A stretch of DNA of 64,000 bases from Serratia silvae (GCF_023282985.1 NZ_JAGQDC010000014.1:79331-143330), one strand, 5' to 3'; numbered from the stretch's first letter, positions 46,188 through 56,781 are shown. Numbers and translations: made by a program. Notes: generated by a model not told the origin, from the letters alone.

Positions 46188-46225
46188 GGGCGTAACATGT
46201 GACTCAGCATGCCGCGCCCCTACAG
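46188..46225. repeat. Palindromic 3'-end repeat, copy B
   Basis: GGGCGTAACATGTGACTCAG followed by CATGCCGCGCCCCTACAG, seven bases after the molybdoenzyme stop. Arms GGGCG/CGCCC with an imperfect centre. Confidence 0.55.
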
Positions 46226-46351
46226 CAGTATTGCGTCAATTATCGCGAGCCATCGTCGGAAAAGCGTGACGTTTGGCTTGCCCGCAAGGAGTGATTCGCG
46301 TAAAACTGTCAGCCGCAAATCTTGCCACTCACAACCCATTCACTGGACGAT

Positions 46352-48286
46352 ATGTTTCAAGATAACCCGCTGCTGGCGCAGCTTAAACAGCAACTTCACT
46401 CTCAAACCCCGCGTGTTGAAGGCGTAGTAAAAGGGACTGAGAAAGGTTTTGGCTTTTTAGAAGTCGACGGTCAGAAGAGTTACTTCATTCCACCGCCGTA
46501 CATGAAAAAAGTCATGCATGGGGATCGTATCGTCGCCACCCTGCATACCGAAAAAGAGCGCGAAATCGCTGAGCCGGAAACCCTGGTTGAACCTTTCCTG
46601 TCGCGCTTTGTTGGTCGGGTGCAGAAAAAAGACGATCGCCTGTCGATCATCCCCGATCATCCGTTGCTGAAAGACGCGATCCCATGCCGTCCGGCACGTG
46701 ACGTCACCCATAACTTCCAGGCTGGTGACTGGGCAGTCGCAGAAATGCGCCGTCATCCGCTGAAAGGCGATCGCGCTTTCAATGCCGATCTGACTCAGTT
46801 CATCACCGACGGTGAAGATCATTTCGCGCCGTGGTGGGTTACGCTGGCTCGTCATAATCTTGAAAAAGAAGCGCCAGACATGGTCGCTATCTCCGAGCAG
46901 CAAACAGGTCTGGTACGTGAAGATCTGACCGCGCTGGACTTCGTCACCATCGACAGCGCCAGCACCGAAGATATGGACGATGCGCTGCACGTGCAAGACA
47001 ACGGTGACGGTTCGCTGCAGTTGACCATCGCCATTGCCGATCCTACCGCTTATGTCGAGCAAGGCAGCAATCTGGATGATATCGCCCGCAAGCGCGCGTT
47101 CACCAACTACCTGCCGGGCTTCAATATTCCAATGTTGCCGCGCGATCTGTCCGACAACCTGTGCTCGCTGCGCCCGAATGAGCGCCGCTCGGTGCTGGCT
47201 TGCCGCGTGACAATCGCTGCAGACGGCGCGCTGGGCAACGATATCCATTTCTTCGCCGCCGAAATCGAGTCCAAAGCCAAACTGGTTTATGACGAGGTAT
47301 CTGACTGGCTGGACGGCGTCGCTGGCTGGCAGCCACCGAGCGAGAGCATCGCACAGCAGATCACCTTGCTTAAACAGGTTTGCGATACACGCAGCGCCTG
47401 GCGCCATCAACATGCGCTGGTGTTCAAGGATCGCCCGGACTACCGCTTTGTCCTCGGCGAGAAAGGCGAAGTGCTGGACATCATTACCGAACAGCGCCGC
47501 ACCGCCAACCGTATCGTTGAAGAGTGTATGATCGCTGCCAATGTCTGTGCTGCCCTGGTGCTGCGCGATCGTCTGGGCTTTGGCATCTATAACGTGCATA
47601 ACGGCTTTGATCCGGCCCTGGTTGAGCAAGCGGTCACCGTATTGCAGGCCAACGGCGTTGAAGCCGATGCCGAAAAGCTGCTGACCCTGGAAGGATTCTG
47701 CGAACTGCGCCGTCACCTCGACTCGCAGCCAACCCAGTTCCTGGACAGCCGCATCCGCCGTTTCCAGACCTTTGCCGAGATCAGCACCACGCCTGGCCCG
47801 CACTTCGGTCTGGGGTTGGAAGCGTACGCCACCTGGACCTCACCGATCCGTAAATATGGTGATATGGTCAACCATCGTCTGCTGAAAGCCATTATCAGCG
47901 AACAGGCAGCGGAAAAACCGCAGGACGACGTCACTGTGCAACTGGCCGAGCGTCGCCGTCTGAACCGTATGGCGGAGCGTGACGTCGGTGACTGGTTGTA
48001 TGCCCGTTTCCTCAAGGATAAGGCCGGAACCGATGAGCGGTTCAACGCCGAGATCATCGACGTGACCCGTGGCGGCCTGCGCGTACGCCTGCTGGACAAC
48101 GGCGCAGTGGCCTTTATCCCTGCCCCGTTCATCCACGCGGTTCGCGACGAGATGGTGTGTAGCCAAGAGACCGGCACCGTGCAGGTGAAGGGCGAAGTGG
48201 TTTATCGCCAGAGCGATAGCCTACAGGTGACCATTGCCGAAGTGCGTATGGAAACCCGCAGCGTAATTGCCAGACCCGTAGCCTAA
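46352..48286 (+). CDS. rnb: Exoribonuclease II
   Basis: A processive 3'-5' hydrolytic exoribonuclease, 644 residues, identical in length to E. coli RNase II. Cold-shock domains ([30 protein letters not shown]), RNB catalytic domain with the Asp cluster [19 protein letters not shown] (near 200-215), and C-terminal S1 domain ([20 protein letters not shown]). The ATG at 46352 ([21 protein letters not shown]) matches E. coli; an in-frame start 30 bases upstream is not needed. Followed by a UUCG-loop terminator. Confidence 0.97.
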   Translation: MFQDNPLLAQLKQQLHSQTPRVEGVVKGTEKGFGFLEVDGQKSYFIPPPYMKKVMHGDRIVATLHTEKEREIAEPETLVEPFLSRFVGRVQKKDDRLSIIPDHPLLKDAIPCRPARDVTHNFQAGDWAVAEMRRHPLKGDRAFNADLTQFITDGEDHFAPWWVTLARHNLEKEAPDMVAISEQQTGLVREDLTALDFVTIDSASTEDMDDALHVQDNGDGSLQLTIAIADPTAYVEQGSNLDDIARKRAFTNYLPGFNIPMLPRDLSDNLCSLRPNERRSVLACRVTIAADGALGNDIHFFAAEIESKAKLVYDEVSDWLDGVAGWQPPSESIAQQITLLKQVCDTRSAWRHQHALVFKDRPDYRFVLGEKGEVLDIITEQRRTANRIVEECMIAANVCAALVLRDRLGFGIYNVHNGFDPALVEQAVTVLQANGVEADAEKLLTLEGFCELRRHLDSQPTQFLDSRIRRFQTFAEISTTPGPHFGLGLEAYATWTSPIRKYGDMVNHRLLKAIISEQAAEKPQDDVTVQLAERRRLNRMAERDVGDWLYARFLKDKAGTDERFNAEIIDVTRGGLRVRLLDNGAVAFIPAPFIHAVRDEMVCSQETGTVQVKGEVVYRQSDSLQVTIAEVRMETRSVIARPVA

Positions 48287-48304
48287 CGTTATCCGCGTTC
48301 GATC

Positions 48305-48332
48305 AAGGCGATACTTCGGTATCGCCTTTTTT
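48305..48332 (+). terminator. rnb intrinsic terminator with UUCG tetraloop
   Basis: AAGGCGATAC-TTCG-GTATCGCCTT then a T-run, 19 bases after the rnb stop. Confidence 0.93.
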
Positions 48333-48526
48333 ATGCCCGCAACGACCTATTCCTCCCCCGCATGACAGGACTCTTTCACCAAACTCCAACTGAGTTCACA
48401 TTTCTGATTCGACCAGCCGCCGCCCACGTTTAAACCTCCTACGTTTAATGAGTCGTTAACTTTTTGACGTACTCGCAAACTATAAAAATTACCTTTCTAC
48501 CTCTGCACAACAAGGAGTTGTGGAAC

Positions 48527-50593
48527 ATGAAAAACGTCAAGTCAGCCTTAATCTGGCTCGCGGTGGCGCTGGTCGGTGCCTTCGCTTTTGGCATGCTGGC
48601 GCTAAGCCGCGGGGAGCACGTCAACGCTGTCTGGCTGGTAGTAGCTTCCGTTGCCTGCTACAGCATTGCCTATCGCTTCTACAGCCGCTTCATAGCCAAG
48701 AACGTCTTTGAACTCGATGACCGTCGGTTAACGCCAGCGGAACGCCATAACGATGGCCTGGACTATGTACCCACCAACAAATGGGTGCTGTTTGGTCACC
48801 ACTTTGCCGCCATTGCCGGTGCTGGCCCGCTGGTAGGGCCGATCCTGGCAGCGCAGATGGGTTTCCTGCCCGGCACCATCTGGATATTGGTGGGGGTGAT
48901 GCTGGCCGGTGCGGTGCAAGATTTCCTGATCCTGTTTATCTCCACCCGTCGCGACGGACGTTCACTCGGTGAAATGGCCAAACAGGAATTAGGTGCCTTT
49001 GCCGGTGTGGTAACCATGCTGGGCGCACTTGGGGTGATGATCATCATTCTTTCGGCGCTAGCATTGGTGGTCGTAAAAGCGCTGGCAGACAGCCCTTGGG
49101 GTTTGTTCACCATTGCTGCCACCATTCCGATTGCGTTGTTTATGGGCGTCTATATGCGCTTCATCCGCCCGGGCAAGATTGCCGAGGTTTCGCTGATCGG
49201 CTTTGTGCTGATGATGATGGCGATCATCTACGGTGGCAATATCGCAATGCACCCATACTGGGGGCCGTTCTTTACCCTGCACGGCACCACCCTGACCTGG
49301 GTGCTAGTGATTTATGGTTTTGTCGCCTCAGTGCTGCCAGTGTGGTTGCTGCTGGCTCCGCGTGACTATCTTTCTACCTTCCTGAAAATCGGCGTGATCG
49401 TTGGGCTGGCGGTGGGCATTGTGTTCGCGATGCCGGAAATGAAAATGCCGGCGGTGTCACGCTTTATTGATGGCAGCGGCCCGGTGTTTGCCGGTTCACT
49501 GTTCCCGTTCCTGTTTATCACCATTGCCTGTGGCGCAATTTCCGGGTTCCACGCCCTGGTCTCCAGTGGCACCACGCCGAAGCTGGTTGAGCGTGAGAGC
49601 CATATCCGCTTTATCGGCTACAGCGGTATGCTGATGGAGTCCTTCGTGGCCATCATGGCGCTGATTTGCGCTTCGGTGATCGACCCAGGCGTCTACTTTG
49701 CCATGAACTCACCGGCGGCGCTGATCGGCACCACGGTGGAGAGCGCATCGCAGATGATTAACAGCTGGGGCTTTATGGTCACCCCGGAAACGCTGACGCA
49801 GATTGCCCATGATGTGGGCGAGAAGTCGGTGCTGTCCAGGGCGGGTGGCGCGCCAACCTTTGCCGTTGGCATGGCTCATATCATCAGCGAGGTGTTTAAC
49901 AGCCGGGCGATGATGGCCTTCTGGTATCACTTTGCCATCCTGTTTGAGGCCCTGTTTATTCTCACTGCGGTGGATGCGGGCACCCGTGCCTGTCGCTTTA
50001 TGGTGCAGGATCTGGTTGGCGTGGCCATTCCGCGGCTGGCGAATAACCGCTCCTGGTTCGGCAACCTGGCTGGCACCACCGTGGCCGTGGCCGGCTGGGG
50101 CTTCTTCGTTTATCAGGGTGTCGTTGACCCGTTAGGCGGGATCAATACGCTGTGGCCGCTGTTCGGCATTGGTAATCAGATGCTGGCCTCAATGGCGCTG
50201 ATCCTGGGCACCGTGGTGCTGTTCAAGATGAAGAAACAGCGTTACGCCTGGGTGACCATTCTGCCGACCGTGTGGTTGTTTATCACCTCGATGACGGCGG
50301 GCTGGCAGAAGATTTTCCATGAAAAACCAAGCATCGGCTTCCTGGCGCAGGCGAAGAAATTCTCTGCCGGGATTGAATCTGGCACAGTGATCGCTCCGGC
50401 TAAATCCATTGAAGATATGCAGACCATTGTGTTTGCCAATCAGATTAACGCCGGGCTGTGCGCTTTCTTTATGCTGGTTGCGGTGACGATGCTGGTTTCG
50501 TCCTTCTTTGTGGTGCGCCGTGCGTTGAGTTCCAAAACGCCTACGGTGCGTGAAAGCGCGACTGTACTGCGTGAGGAAACCGGGCGTGTCTAA
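48527..50593 (+). CDS. CstA-family peptide/pyruvate transporter
   Basis: A 688-residue inner-membrane protein of the CstA/BtsT family (E. coli CstA 701, BtsT 716) with many TM helices and family blocks GHHFAAIAGAGPLVGPILAAQMG, GAVQDFLILFISTRRDGRSLGEM, FPFLFITIACGAISGFHALVSSGTTPK and GVVDPLGGINTLWPLFGIGNQMLA. CstA imports peptides during carbon starvation and both members are reported to take up pyruvate; sequence does not separate them clearly. The ATG at 48527 has AAGGAG; an in-frame start at 48464 adds 21 unsupported residues. A TTCACA half-site upstream may hint at CRP control. Confidence 0.9.
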   Translation: MKNVKSALIWLAVALVGAFAFGMLALSRGEHVNAVWLVVASVACYSIAYRFYSRFIAKNVFELDDRRLTPAERHNDGLDYVPTNKWVLFGHHFAAIAGAGPLVGPILAAQMGFLPGTIWILVGVMLAGAVQDFLILFISTRRDGRSLGEMAKQELGAFAGVVTMLGALGVMIIILSALALVVVKALADSPWGLFTIAATIPIALFMGVYMRFIRPGKIAEVSLIGFVLMMMAIIYGGNIAMHPYWGPFFTLHGTTLTWVLVIYGFVASVLPVWLLLAPRDYLSTFLKIGVIVGLAVGIVFAMPEMKMPAVSRFIDGSGPVFAGSLFPFLFITIACGAISGFHALVSSGTTPKLVERESHIRFIGYSGMLMESFVAIMALICASVIDPGVYFAMNSPAALIGTTVESASQMINSWGFMVTPETLTQIAHDVGEKSVLSRAGGAPTFAVGMAHIISEVFNSRAMMAFWYHFAILFEALFILTAVDAGTRACRFMVQDLVGVAIPRLANNRSWFGNLAGTTVAVAGWGFFVYQGVVDPLGGINTLWPLFGIGNQMLASMALILGTVVLFKMKKQRYAWVTILPTVWLFITSMTAGWQKIFHEKPSIGFLAQAKKFSAGIESGTVIAPAKSIEDMQTIVFANQINAGLCAFFMLVAVTMLVSSFFVVRRALSSKTPTVRESATVLREETGRV

Positions 50594-50598
50594 CTGAA

Positions 50599-50634
50599 CG
50601 GGCGCAGCATTGAACTGAACCCCAAATGTCTACA
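50599..50634. repeat. 3'-end repeat, degenerate half copy C
   Basis: GGGCGCAGCATTGAACTGAA then CCCCAAATGTCTACAA matches the left arm and inner part of the 77-bp hairpin at 60334-60410, without its right arm. It starts six bases past the cstA-like stop. Confidence 0.55.
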
Positions 50635-50660
50635 AGGGCGGCTGGTGCCGCCCTTATTAA
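50635..50660. terminator. Terminator between cstA-like gene and fsaA
   Basis: AAGGGCGGC-TGGT-GCCGCCCTT followed by ATTAA, between convergent stops; it may serve both directions. Confidence 0.75.
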
Positions 50661-50666
50661 CGCAAT

Positions 50667-51332
50667 TTAGCTCATCAGCGTAGTGCCGAAAGCCCCCTGC
50701 CAATCCTGTTCAAACTTCTCTACCGCCGCCTGAACTGCCGGGGTGGAAATAAACTGTTCTGCCACATCCACCGGTAAGGTGATCGACTGACAGCCTGCCA
50801 ACAGACACTCCAACGCCTGACGTGGCGTTTTGAAGCTGGCCGCCAGCACCTTGGCGTGAGGAGCATGCAGCGACAATAACTGTTGCAGCTCGTGCACCAT
50901 CTCAACGCCGTCACCGCCCTGTGCGTCCAAGCGATTAACGTAAGGTGCTACATACTCGGCTCCGGCCAACGCCGCCAGCAGCCCCTGGCCAGCGCCGTAA
51001 ACGGCGGTCCCCAAAGTGGGGATCGACATGGATTTCAGCTTTTTGATCGCCGCCAGCCCTTCTGCGGTGGTGGGGATCTTCACTACCAGGCCCGGCACGC
51101 GCTGGTTAAGCAGGACGGCTTCGGCAACCATACGTTCCGCGTCGTTAGCCATCACCTGGGCAAACAGCTTGCCGGTACCGCCCAACGCATCACGCAAGGC
51201 CGGGAGCACTTCCCAGATCGGCTTGCCTTCTTTGGCAACAATGCTTGGATTGGTGGTCACGCCGTGCAGCGGCAAAACGCGCGCCAGACGTTTCACTGCG
51301 CTAACGTCGGCAGTATCGAGATACAGTTCCAT
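50667..51332 (-). CDS. fsaA: Fructose-6-phosphate aldolase (FsaA type)
   Basis: A small transaldolase-family class I aldolase of 221 residues (E. coli FsaA 220). The Schiff-base Lys85 is in VVKIP, with [10 protein letters not shown] and [13 protein letters not shown] at the start and [39 protein letters not shown] in the middle. It cleaves fructose 6-phosphate or 1-deoxyfructose 6-phosphate, the latter yielding hydroxyacetone and glyceraldehyde 3-phosphate. Divergent from ybiY-ybiW, as in E. coli, with a perfect FNR box between. Confidence 0.95.
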   Translation of the reverse strand: MELYLDTADVSAVKRLARVLPLHGVTTNPSIVAKEGKPIWEVLPALRDALGGTGKLFAQVMANDAERMVAEAVLLNQRVPGLVVKIPTTAEGLAAIKKLKSMSIPTLGTAVYGAGQGLLAALAGAEYVAPYVNRLDAQGGDGVEMVHELQQLLSLHAPHAKVLAASFKTPRQALECLLAGCQSITLPVDVAEQFISTPAVQAAVEKFEQDWQGAFGTTLMS

Positions 51333-51402
51333 AACCTTCTCCTGATTCTTTTGTGGGCAGATTCAAACTCTGAACATAATAAGCGAAAAAAGCCCCCATC
51401 AT

Positions 51403-51416
51403 TTGATTAAAATCAA
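51403..51416. promoter_or_regulatory. Perfect FNR box between fsaA and ybiY
   Basis: TTGATTAAAATCAA equals the consensus TTGAT-N4-ATCAA at every fixed position. It lies 63 bases before the ybiY ATG and 70 before the fsaA ATG. It is well placed to activate the glycyl-radical operon without oxygen and could act on fsaA too. Confidence 0.85.
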
Positions 51417-51479
51417 ATCAACTTTCATTCGAAAGTCATTTAATTTACGTAAGAAGATTTTTGACTTCACAGGTGACGA

Positions 51480-52382
51480 ATGCTTTTCAATCTACAGCGC
51501 TACTCAACACATGATGGCCCAGGCATCCGCAGCGTGGTGTTCCTTAAAGGCTGCTCACTTGGCTGCCGCTGGTGCCAAAATCCGGAAAGCCGTTCGCGCC
51601 AGCAGGAACTGCTGTTTGATGAACGCCTGTGTCTGACGGCCTGTACCTTGTGCAGTGAGAGTTGCCCGCACGCTATCACTCGCGTTGACGACAACACTCT
51701 GAGCCTGCAACGTTCGTTACTTACCGCCGCCGATTATGACGCATTAAACGGCTGTTGCCCAACCGGCGCGCTGAGCGTATGTGGCACCGCGCTCGACATT
51801 GATGCGGTGATGGCCGAAGTGATGCGCGATAAGCCTTACTATCTGCGTACCGGCGGTGGCCTGACGCTCTCCGGCGGCGAGCCGTTCATGCAGCCAGAGG
51901 TCGCCGCAGAGTTGCTCAAACGCGGGCGTGAGGCCGGTATCCATACCGCCGTAGAGTCTTGCCTGCATACGCCTTGGTCCTATATTGAACCTTCTCTGCC
52001 TTGGCTCGACCTGATGCTGGCTGATCTGAAGCACGTTGACGAAGTTCGTTTCAAGCAATGGACCGAAGGCTCCGCCAAACGGGTGATGGATAACTTCCGT
52101 CGCTTGGCCGCCGCAGGTACCCAAGTCACCGTGCGGGTGCCATTAATTCCCGAATTTAACGCCGATCGTGACTCAATCCGTGCCATTACCGACTTTGCTG
52201 CCGATGAGATCGGCGTCAAAGAGATCCATTTTTTACCGTACCACACGCTGGGGATGAATAAATACCATCTGCTCGGCGCGCCTTATTATGCTTCCCGTAC
52301 CCCACTAGACGACCCCGAACTGCTGGCCTATGCCGAAGATTACGCCAGCGCCAAAGGTCTGACCGCCATTTTGCGAGGATAA
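51480..52382 (+). CDS. ybiY: YbiY, glycyl-radical enzyme activase (radical SAM)
   Basis: A 300-residue radical-SAM activating enzyme (E. coli YbiY 308). CX3CX2C cluster Cys25/Cys29/Cys32 ([14 protein letters not shown]), an inserted ferredoxin-like region with cysteines ([13 protein letters not shown] and [11 protein letters not shown], about 52-100), the SGGEPF SAM-binding motif and the C-terminal [16 protein letters not shown]. It abstracts hydrogen from the glycine of YbiW. AGGTGA precedes the ATG. ybiW starts 4 bp after its stop. Confidence 0.95.
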   Translation: MLFNLQRYSTHDGPGIRSVVFLKGCSLGCRWCQNPESRSRQQELLFDERLCLTACTLCSESCPHAITRVDDNTLSLQRSLLTAADYDALNGCCPTGALSVCGTALDIDAVMAEVMRDKPYYLRTGGGLTLSGGEPFMQPEVAAELLKRGREAGIHTAVESCLHTPWSYIEPSLPWLDLMLADLKHVDEVRFKQWTEGSAKRVMDNFRRLAAAGTQVTVRVPLIPEFNADRDSIRAITDFAADEIGVKEIHFLPYHTLGMNKYHLLGAPYYASRTPLDDPELLAYAEDYASAKGLTAILRG

Positions 52383-52386
52383 CACG

Positions 52387-54819
52387 ATGACAACGCTGGA
52401 TCTGACTACCCTGACCGAACGTACGCTGGCGCACAAAAACGCGCTGATCCATATCGTCAAGCCACCGGTCTGTACCGAACGTGCACAACACTACACCGAA
52501 ACTTACCAACAGCATCAGGATAAACCGCTGCCGGTAAGACGTGCCATGGCGTTGGCTAACCATCTGGCCAAACGGAGTATCTGGATCAAGAATGATGAGT
52601 TGATCATCGGTAATCAGGCCAGCCAGCTACGCGCCGCACCAATCTTCCCGGAATACACCGTCAGTTGGATCGAAAGCGAAATTGACGAGTTGGCCGATCG
52701 TCCCGGCGCTGGCTTCTCCGTCAGCGAACAGGATAAATCTGTGTTGCACACCCTGTGCCCTTGGTGGCGCGGTCAAACCGTGCAGGATCGCTGCTACGGC
52801 ATGTTCACCGACGAGCAGAAAGCCCTGCTGGCTACCGGTATCATCAAGGCCGAAGGCAACATGACGTCTGGCGATGCGCACCTGGCGGTCAACTTCCCGC
52901 TGTTGCTGGAAAAAGGTCTGGATGGCCTGCGTGAGAAAGTGTCTGAGCGCCGTGAGCGCCTGCACCTGACCGACTGGGACGACCTGCATAAGGAACAGTT
53001 CCTGAAGGCCATCGACATCTCGCTGGACGCTTTGAGCGAGCATATCCTGCGCTTTGCCCAGTTGGCCCGTGAAATGGCCCAGGCAGAGCAACGCATCTGG
53101 CGGCGTGAAGAGCTGTTGACCATGGCAGCCAACTGCGAACTGATCGCTCATCAACCGCCTCAGACCTTCTGGCAAGCGCTGCAACTGTGCTACTTCATTC
53201 AGTTGTTCCTGCAGATCGAGTCCAACGGCCACTCCGTATCCTTTGGCCGCCTCGACCAATATCTGTATCCATGGTATCGCCGTGACGTGGAGCTGGAGCA
53301 AACCCTGCCGCGTGAAAAAGCCATCGAGATGCTGCACAGCTGCTGGTTGAAACTGCTGGAAGTAAACAAGATCCGCTCTGGCTCACACTCCAAAGCCTCC
53401 GCCGGTAGTCCGCTGTACCAGAATGTCACCATTGGCGGCCAAAAGTTGGTCAATGGCCAGCCCTGTGACGCGGTCAACCCGCTCTCTTACACCATTCTGG
53501 AATCCTGTGGCCGTCTGCGTTCTACGCAACCCAACCTCAGCGTGCGCTATCACGCCGGGATCAGTAATGATTTCCTCGACGCCTGCGTGCAGGTGATCCG
53601 CTGCGGCTTCGGCATGCCGGCGTTTAACAACGATGAGATCGTGATCCCCGAGTTTATCAAACTGGGTGTCGAACCACAGGATGCCTATGATTACGCCGCT
53701 ATCGGCTGTATCGAAACCGCGGTTGGCGGCAAGTGGGGCTACCGCTGTACCGGGATGAGCTTTATCAACTTTGCCCGCGTGATGTTGGCAGCGCTGGAGC
53801 AAGGGCGCGACGCCACCTCGGGCAAGATTTTCCTGCCGCAGGAGTTGGCGCTATCTCAGGGCAACTTTAGCCAGTTTGACCAGGTGCTGGATGCTTGGGA
53901 TACGCAAATCCGCTATTACACCCGTAAATCGATAGAGATTGAGTGCGTAGTCGATACCGTGCTGGAAGAGAATGCCCACGACATTGTGTGCTCGGCCCTG
54001 GTGGATGATTGCATCGAGCGCGGCAAGAGTATCAAACAAGGCGGAGCGAAATATGACTGGGTATCTGGCCTGCAAGTCGGCATCGCCAACTTGGGTAACA
54101 GCCTGGAAGCGGTACGCAAGCTGGTATTCGATCAGGGGGTCATTGGTCAGCAACAGTTGGCACAAGCCCTGGCAAACGACTTTGCTGGGCTGGACGGCGA
54201 ACAACTGCGCCAACGCCTGATCAACGCTGCGCCAAAATACGGCAACGATGTTGATGATGTCGATCAGCTGCTGGTACGCGCCTATCAGACCTATATCGAC
54301 GAACTGAAACAGTATCACAACACCCGCTTTGGCCGTGGCCCGGTCGGTGGTACCTACTATGCAGGCACCTCCTCCATCTCGGCCAACGTACCCTTTGGTG
54401 CTGCAACCATGGCCACGCCGGATGGCCGTAAAGCGCATACGCCATTGGCAGAAGGCGCCAGCCCGGCCTCCGGCACCGACCATCTTGGCCCGACGGCGGT
54501 GTTCAACTCACTGAGTAAACTGCCCACCAAGTCGATTCTGGGCGGCGTGTTGCTGAACCAGAAGCTGAACCCATCCACGCTGGAGAACCCACGTGACCGC
54601 GAAAAACTGATGCTGATGCTCCGCACCTTCTTCGAAACCTACCATGGTTGGCACGTGCAGTATAATATTGTGTCGCGGGAAACGCTGTTGGCCGCGAAGC
54701 AACATCCTGACCAATATCGCGATTTAGTGGTACGCGTGGCTGGATATTCTGCCTTCTTTACCGCATTATCCCCAGATGCGCAGGATGATATTATCGCGCG
54801 TACCGAACATACTCTTTAA
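52387..54819 (+). CDS. ybiW: YbiW, glycyl-radical enzyme (sugar-phosphate lyase type)
   Basis: 810 residues, the same length as E. coli YbiW and highly similar throughout. Active-site Cys441 lies in AIGCIETAVGGKWGY and the radical-bearing Gly786 in RVAGYSAFF near the C-terminus. It was long annotated as a formate acetyltransferase; as I recall, later work on E. coli YbiW reports ring opening of 1,5-anhydroglucitol 6-phosphate to 1-deoxyfructose 6-phosphate, which FsaA then cleaves. The adjacent fsaA supports that role here. It requires strict anaerobiosis, in line with the FNR box. Confidence 0.95.
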   Translation: MTTLDLTTLTERTLAHKNALIHIVKPPVCTERAQHYTETYQQHQDKPLPVRRAMALANHLAKRSIWIKNDELIIGNQASQLRAAPIFPEYTVSWIESEIDELADRPGAGFSVSEQDKSVLHTLCPWWRGQTVQDRCYGMFTDEQKALLATGIIKAEGNMTSGDAHLAVNFPLLLEKGLDGLREKVSERRERLHLTDWDDLHKEQFLKAIDISLDALSEHILRFAQLAREMAQAEQRIWRREELLTMAANCELIAHQPPQTFWQALQLCYFIQLFLQIESNGHSVSFGRLDQYLYPWYRRDVELEQTLPREKAIEMLHSCWLKLLEVNKIRSGSHSKASAGSPLYQNVTIGGQKLVNGQPCDAVNPLSYTILESCGRLRSTQPNLSVRYHAGISNDFLDACVQVIRCGFGMPAFNNDEIVIPEFIKLGVEPQDAYDYAAIGCIETAVGGKWGYRCTGMSFINFARVMLAALEQGRDATSGKIFLPQELALSQGNFSQFDQVLDAWDTQIRYYTRKSIEIECVVDTVLEENAHDIVCSALVDDCIERGKSIKQGGAKYDWVSGLQVGIANLGNSLEAVRKLVFDQGVIGQQQLAQALANDFAGLDGEQLRQRLINAAPKYGNDVDDVDQLLVRAYQTYIDELKQYHNTRFGRGPVGGTYYAGTSSISANVPFGAATMATPDGRKAHTPLAEGASPASGTDHLGPTAVFNSLSKLPTKSILGGVLLNQKLNPSTLENPRDREKLMLMLRTFFETYHGWHVQYNIVSRETLLAAKQHPDQYRDLVVRVAGYSAFFTALSPDAQDDIIARTEHTL

Positions 54820-54867
54820 TCAGTGAATCGTTGCGGTCACCCTTTGGGGGCCGCCTATCAGGCCGCT

Positions 54868-55614
54868 ATGAATTCAAGACAACAAACCATTTTGCAGTTG
54901 GTGAATGACCGTCGGCGCATCAGCGTCGGCGAACTGGCGCGCGCCTCTGGCGTTTCTGAGGTGACGATCCGCCAGGATCTCAATCTGTTAGAAAAACGCA
55001 GCTATCTTAAACGCGTTCACGGCTCTGCCGTTGCGCTGGAAAGCGACGACGTCGATGCCCGCATGATGTCCAACTTCACGCTTAAGCAGAAACTGGCACA
55101 ATATGCTGCGTCTCTGGTCAACGATGGCGAAACCATCTTTATCGAGAGCGGCAGTGCCAACGCCCTGCTGGCCCGATATCTGGCCGAGCGCAAGCGCGTC
55201 ACGCTGATCACCGTCAGTCATTACATCGCCCATCTGCTGAAAGAGACCGACTGCGATGTGATCGTGCTCGGCGGCATGTACCAGAAAAAGAGTGAAACCG
55301 TGGTCGGCCCGTTAACCCGCATGTGTATCCAACAGGTGCACTTCAGCAAGGCCTTTATCGGGGTGGATGGCTATCACGCAGAAACCGGCTTTACCGGCCG
55401 CGATATGATGCGTGCCGACGTGGTCAACGCGGTGTTAGCCAAAGGCGTGGAGAACATTGTGCTGACCGACTCGTCAAAATTCGGCCAGATCCAACCCAAT
55501 CCATTGGAGCCAATGAGCCAGATTGGCCGGGTGATTACCGATTCACGCATCGCCAACGACTACCAACAGTTGCTCAAACGCCAAGGTATCAAGTTGGATT
55601 TGGTTAACGAATAA
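54868..55614 (+). CDS. yciT: YciT, DeoR-family regulator
   Basis: 248 residues (E. coli YciT 249). DeoR helix-turn-helix at the N-terminus ([43 protein letters not shown]) and a sugar-phosphate-sensing C-terminal domain ([47 protein letters not shown]). The ATG at 54868 matches E. coli; an in-frame start at 54823 is unlikely. E. coli YciT lies beside osmB and is implicated in osmotic regulation. Here it directly follows ybiW (48-bp gap), so it may be co-transcribed with and control the glycyl-radical module; this is inference. Confidence 0.92.
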   Translation: MNSRQQTILQLVNDRRRISVGELARASGVSEVTIRQDLNLLEKRSYLKRVHGSAVALESDDVDARMMSNFTLKQKLAQYAASLVNDGETIFIESGSANALLARYLAERKRVTLITVSHYIAHLLKETDCDVIVLGGMYQKKSETVVGPLTRMCIQQVHFSKAFIGVDGYHAETGFTGRDMMRADVVNAVLAKGVENIVLTDSSKFGQIQPNPLEPMSQIGRVITDSRIANDYQQLLKRQGIKLDLVNE

Positions 55615-55620
55615 CGACTG

Positions 55621-55638
55621 CGGGGCCATTCGGCCCCG
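55621..55638. terminator. Hairpin between yciT and araD-like gene
   Basis: CGGGGCC-ATTC-GGCCCCG between convergent stops, without a clear U-run. Confidence 0.55.
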
Positions 55639-55646
55639 TGGTGAGA

Positions 55647-56342
55647 TTATTGCCCGTAATAGGCGTGTACACCGTGCTTGCGCAAATAGTGCTTGTCCAA
55701 CAGGGTCTGCTGCATATTGCCTAGTCCTGGCGCTAACTGACGCGAGAAGATCCCCATATAGGCCAACTCTTCCAGCACCACAGCATTATGCACCGCGCTG
55801 TCAGCGTCTTTTCCCCAGGCAAACGGGCCGTGTGAATGCACCAGCACCGCCGGGATCTGTTCGGCATCCAAACCGCGCTCTTTGAAGGTTTCAACGATCA
55901 CCCTCCCGGTTTCCCACTCATACCGGCCGTTGATCTCTTCGTCATGCATTGGCCGGGTACAGGGAATATCACCATAGAAATAGTCTGCATGCGTCGTTCC
56001 CCAAGCGGGGATGGCTAACCCGGCCTGTGCCCAAATGGTGGCATGGCGCGAGTGGGTGTGAACGATCCCACCCGCGGCAGCAAAGTTCAGGTACAGCACC
56101 CGGTGGGTATCCGTATCGGAAGAAGGCTTTTTACTCCCCTCCACCACCTTGCCGCTCTCCAGTTCCACCACCACCATATCGTCCCGGGTCATGGCATCGT
56201 ACTCAACGCCAGAAGGTTTGATCACCATCAGCCCCTGCTGGCGGTCTACGGCGCTGACATTGCCCCAGGTAAAGGTCACCAGATGATGGCGCGGAAGCTG
56301 GAGGTTGGCTTCCAGCACCTGTTGTTTCAGTTCGTTGAGCAT
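55647..56342 (-). CDS. araD: L-ribulose-5-phosphate 4-epimerase (AraD type)
   Basis: A class II aldolase-fold zinc epimerase of 231 residues, equal to E. coli AraD and closely similar ([77 protein letters not shown]). It interconverts L-ribulose 5-phosphate and D-xylulose 5-phosphate. The usual araBA partners are absent, so paralogues UlaF or SgbE, or a scavenging role, remain possible. Its leader begins just after an ERIC element. Confidence 0.9.
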   Translation of the reverse strand: MLNELKQQVLEANLQLPRHHLVTFTWGNVSAVDRQQGLMVIKPSGVEYDAMTRDDMVVVELESGKVVEGSKKPSSDTDTHRVLYLNFAAAGGIVHTHSRHATIWAQAGLAIPAWGTTHADYFYGDIPCTRPMHDEEINGRYEWETGRVIVETFKERGLDAEQIPAVLVHSHGPFAWGKDADSAVHNAVVLEELAYMGIFSRQLAPGLGNMQQTLLDKHYLRKHGVHAYYGQ

Positions 56343-56370
56343 GATCTTGTCCTTGTGGCGGCTCTACTGC

Positions 56371-56498
56371 TATACCCTATGAATTTCAAGTTGCAGCTAG
56401 GCAACAAGCTATCTCATCCTCAGGAGCTTACTTTTCGTAAGTGACTGAGGTGAGATAGCGCAGGTAACAACGCTGCAACTTGAAAGACGACGGGTATA
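56371..56498. repeat. ERIC element, full length (128 bp)
   Basis: Runs from TATACCCTATGAATTTCAAG through CAGGAGCTTACTTTTCGTAAG and GTGACTGAGGTGAG to CAACTTGAAAGACGACGGGT, with the central palindrome AGCTTAC...GTAAGTGACT. It lies 28 bp upstream of the araD-like start codon, hence probably within its transcribed leader or promoter. Confidence 0.92.
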
Positions 56499-56781
56499 TT
56501 GTCGGCAGGCATGCCACTGGGCGGTATGGGATAGATTGCTAAAGACCACGTAGATTTCTGCTGGATGCTCAAAGATGTGCGGCGGAGGATTCGGAATAAT
56601 CGCCTGACGCCCCGGCCCAAATTAAGACTATTTCCCTATTTATCCTGCACTAGATATTTATACTGAATTAAGGCGATAAAACCGCCCTGATTTTTTAATT
56701 GCTCTGTTTTGTGCAAAAAATGCCATTTTTTATTTCAAGGTTGTCTGGAAGGCAGCTCCAAGCCAGCTGGCTGATTACTGC

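Noticed and set aside
46457..47803. 448-codon open frame on the minus strand inside rnb
   Set aside because: The plus strand encodes full-length RNase II; the antisense frame is a by-product of codon bias in GC-rich DNA and has no recognisable domain.
54823..54867. 15-codon N-terminal extension of YciT
   Set aside because: The E. coli protein starts at the internal [10 protein letters not shown], and the extension is not conserved.
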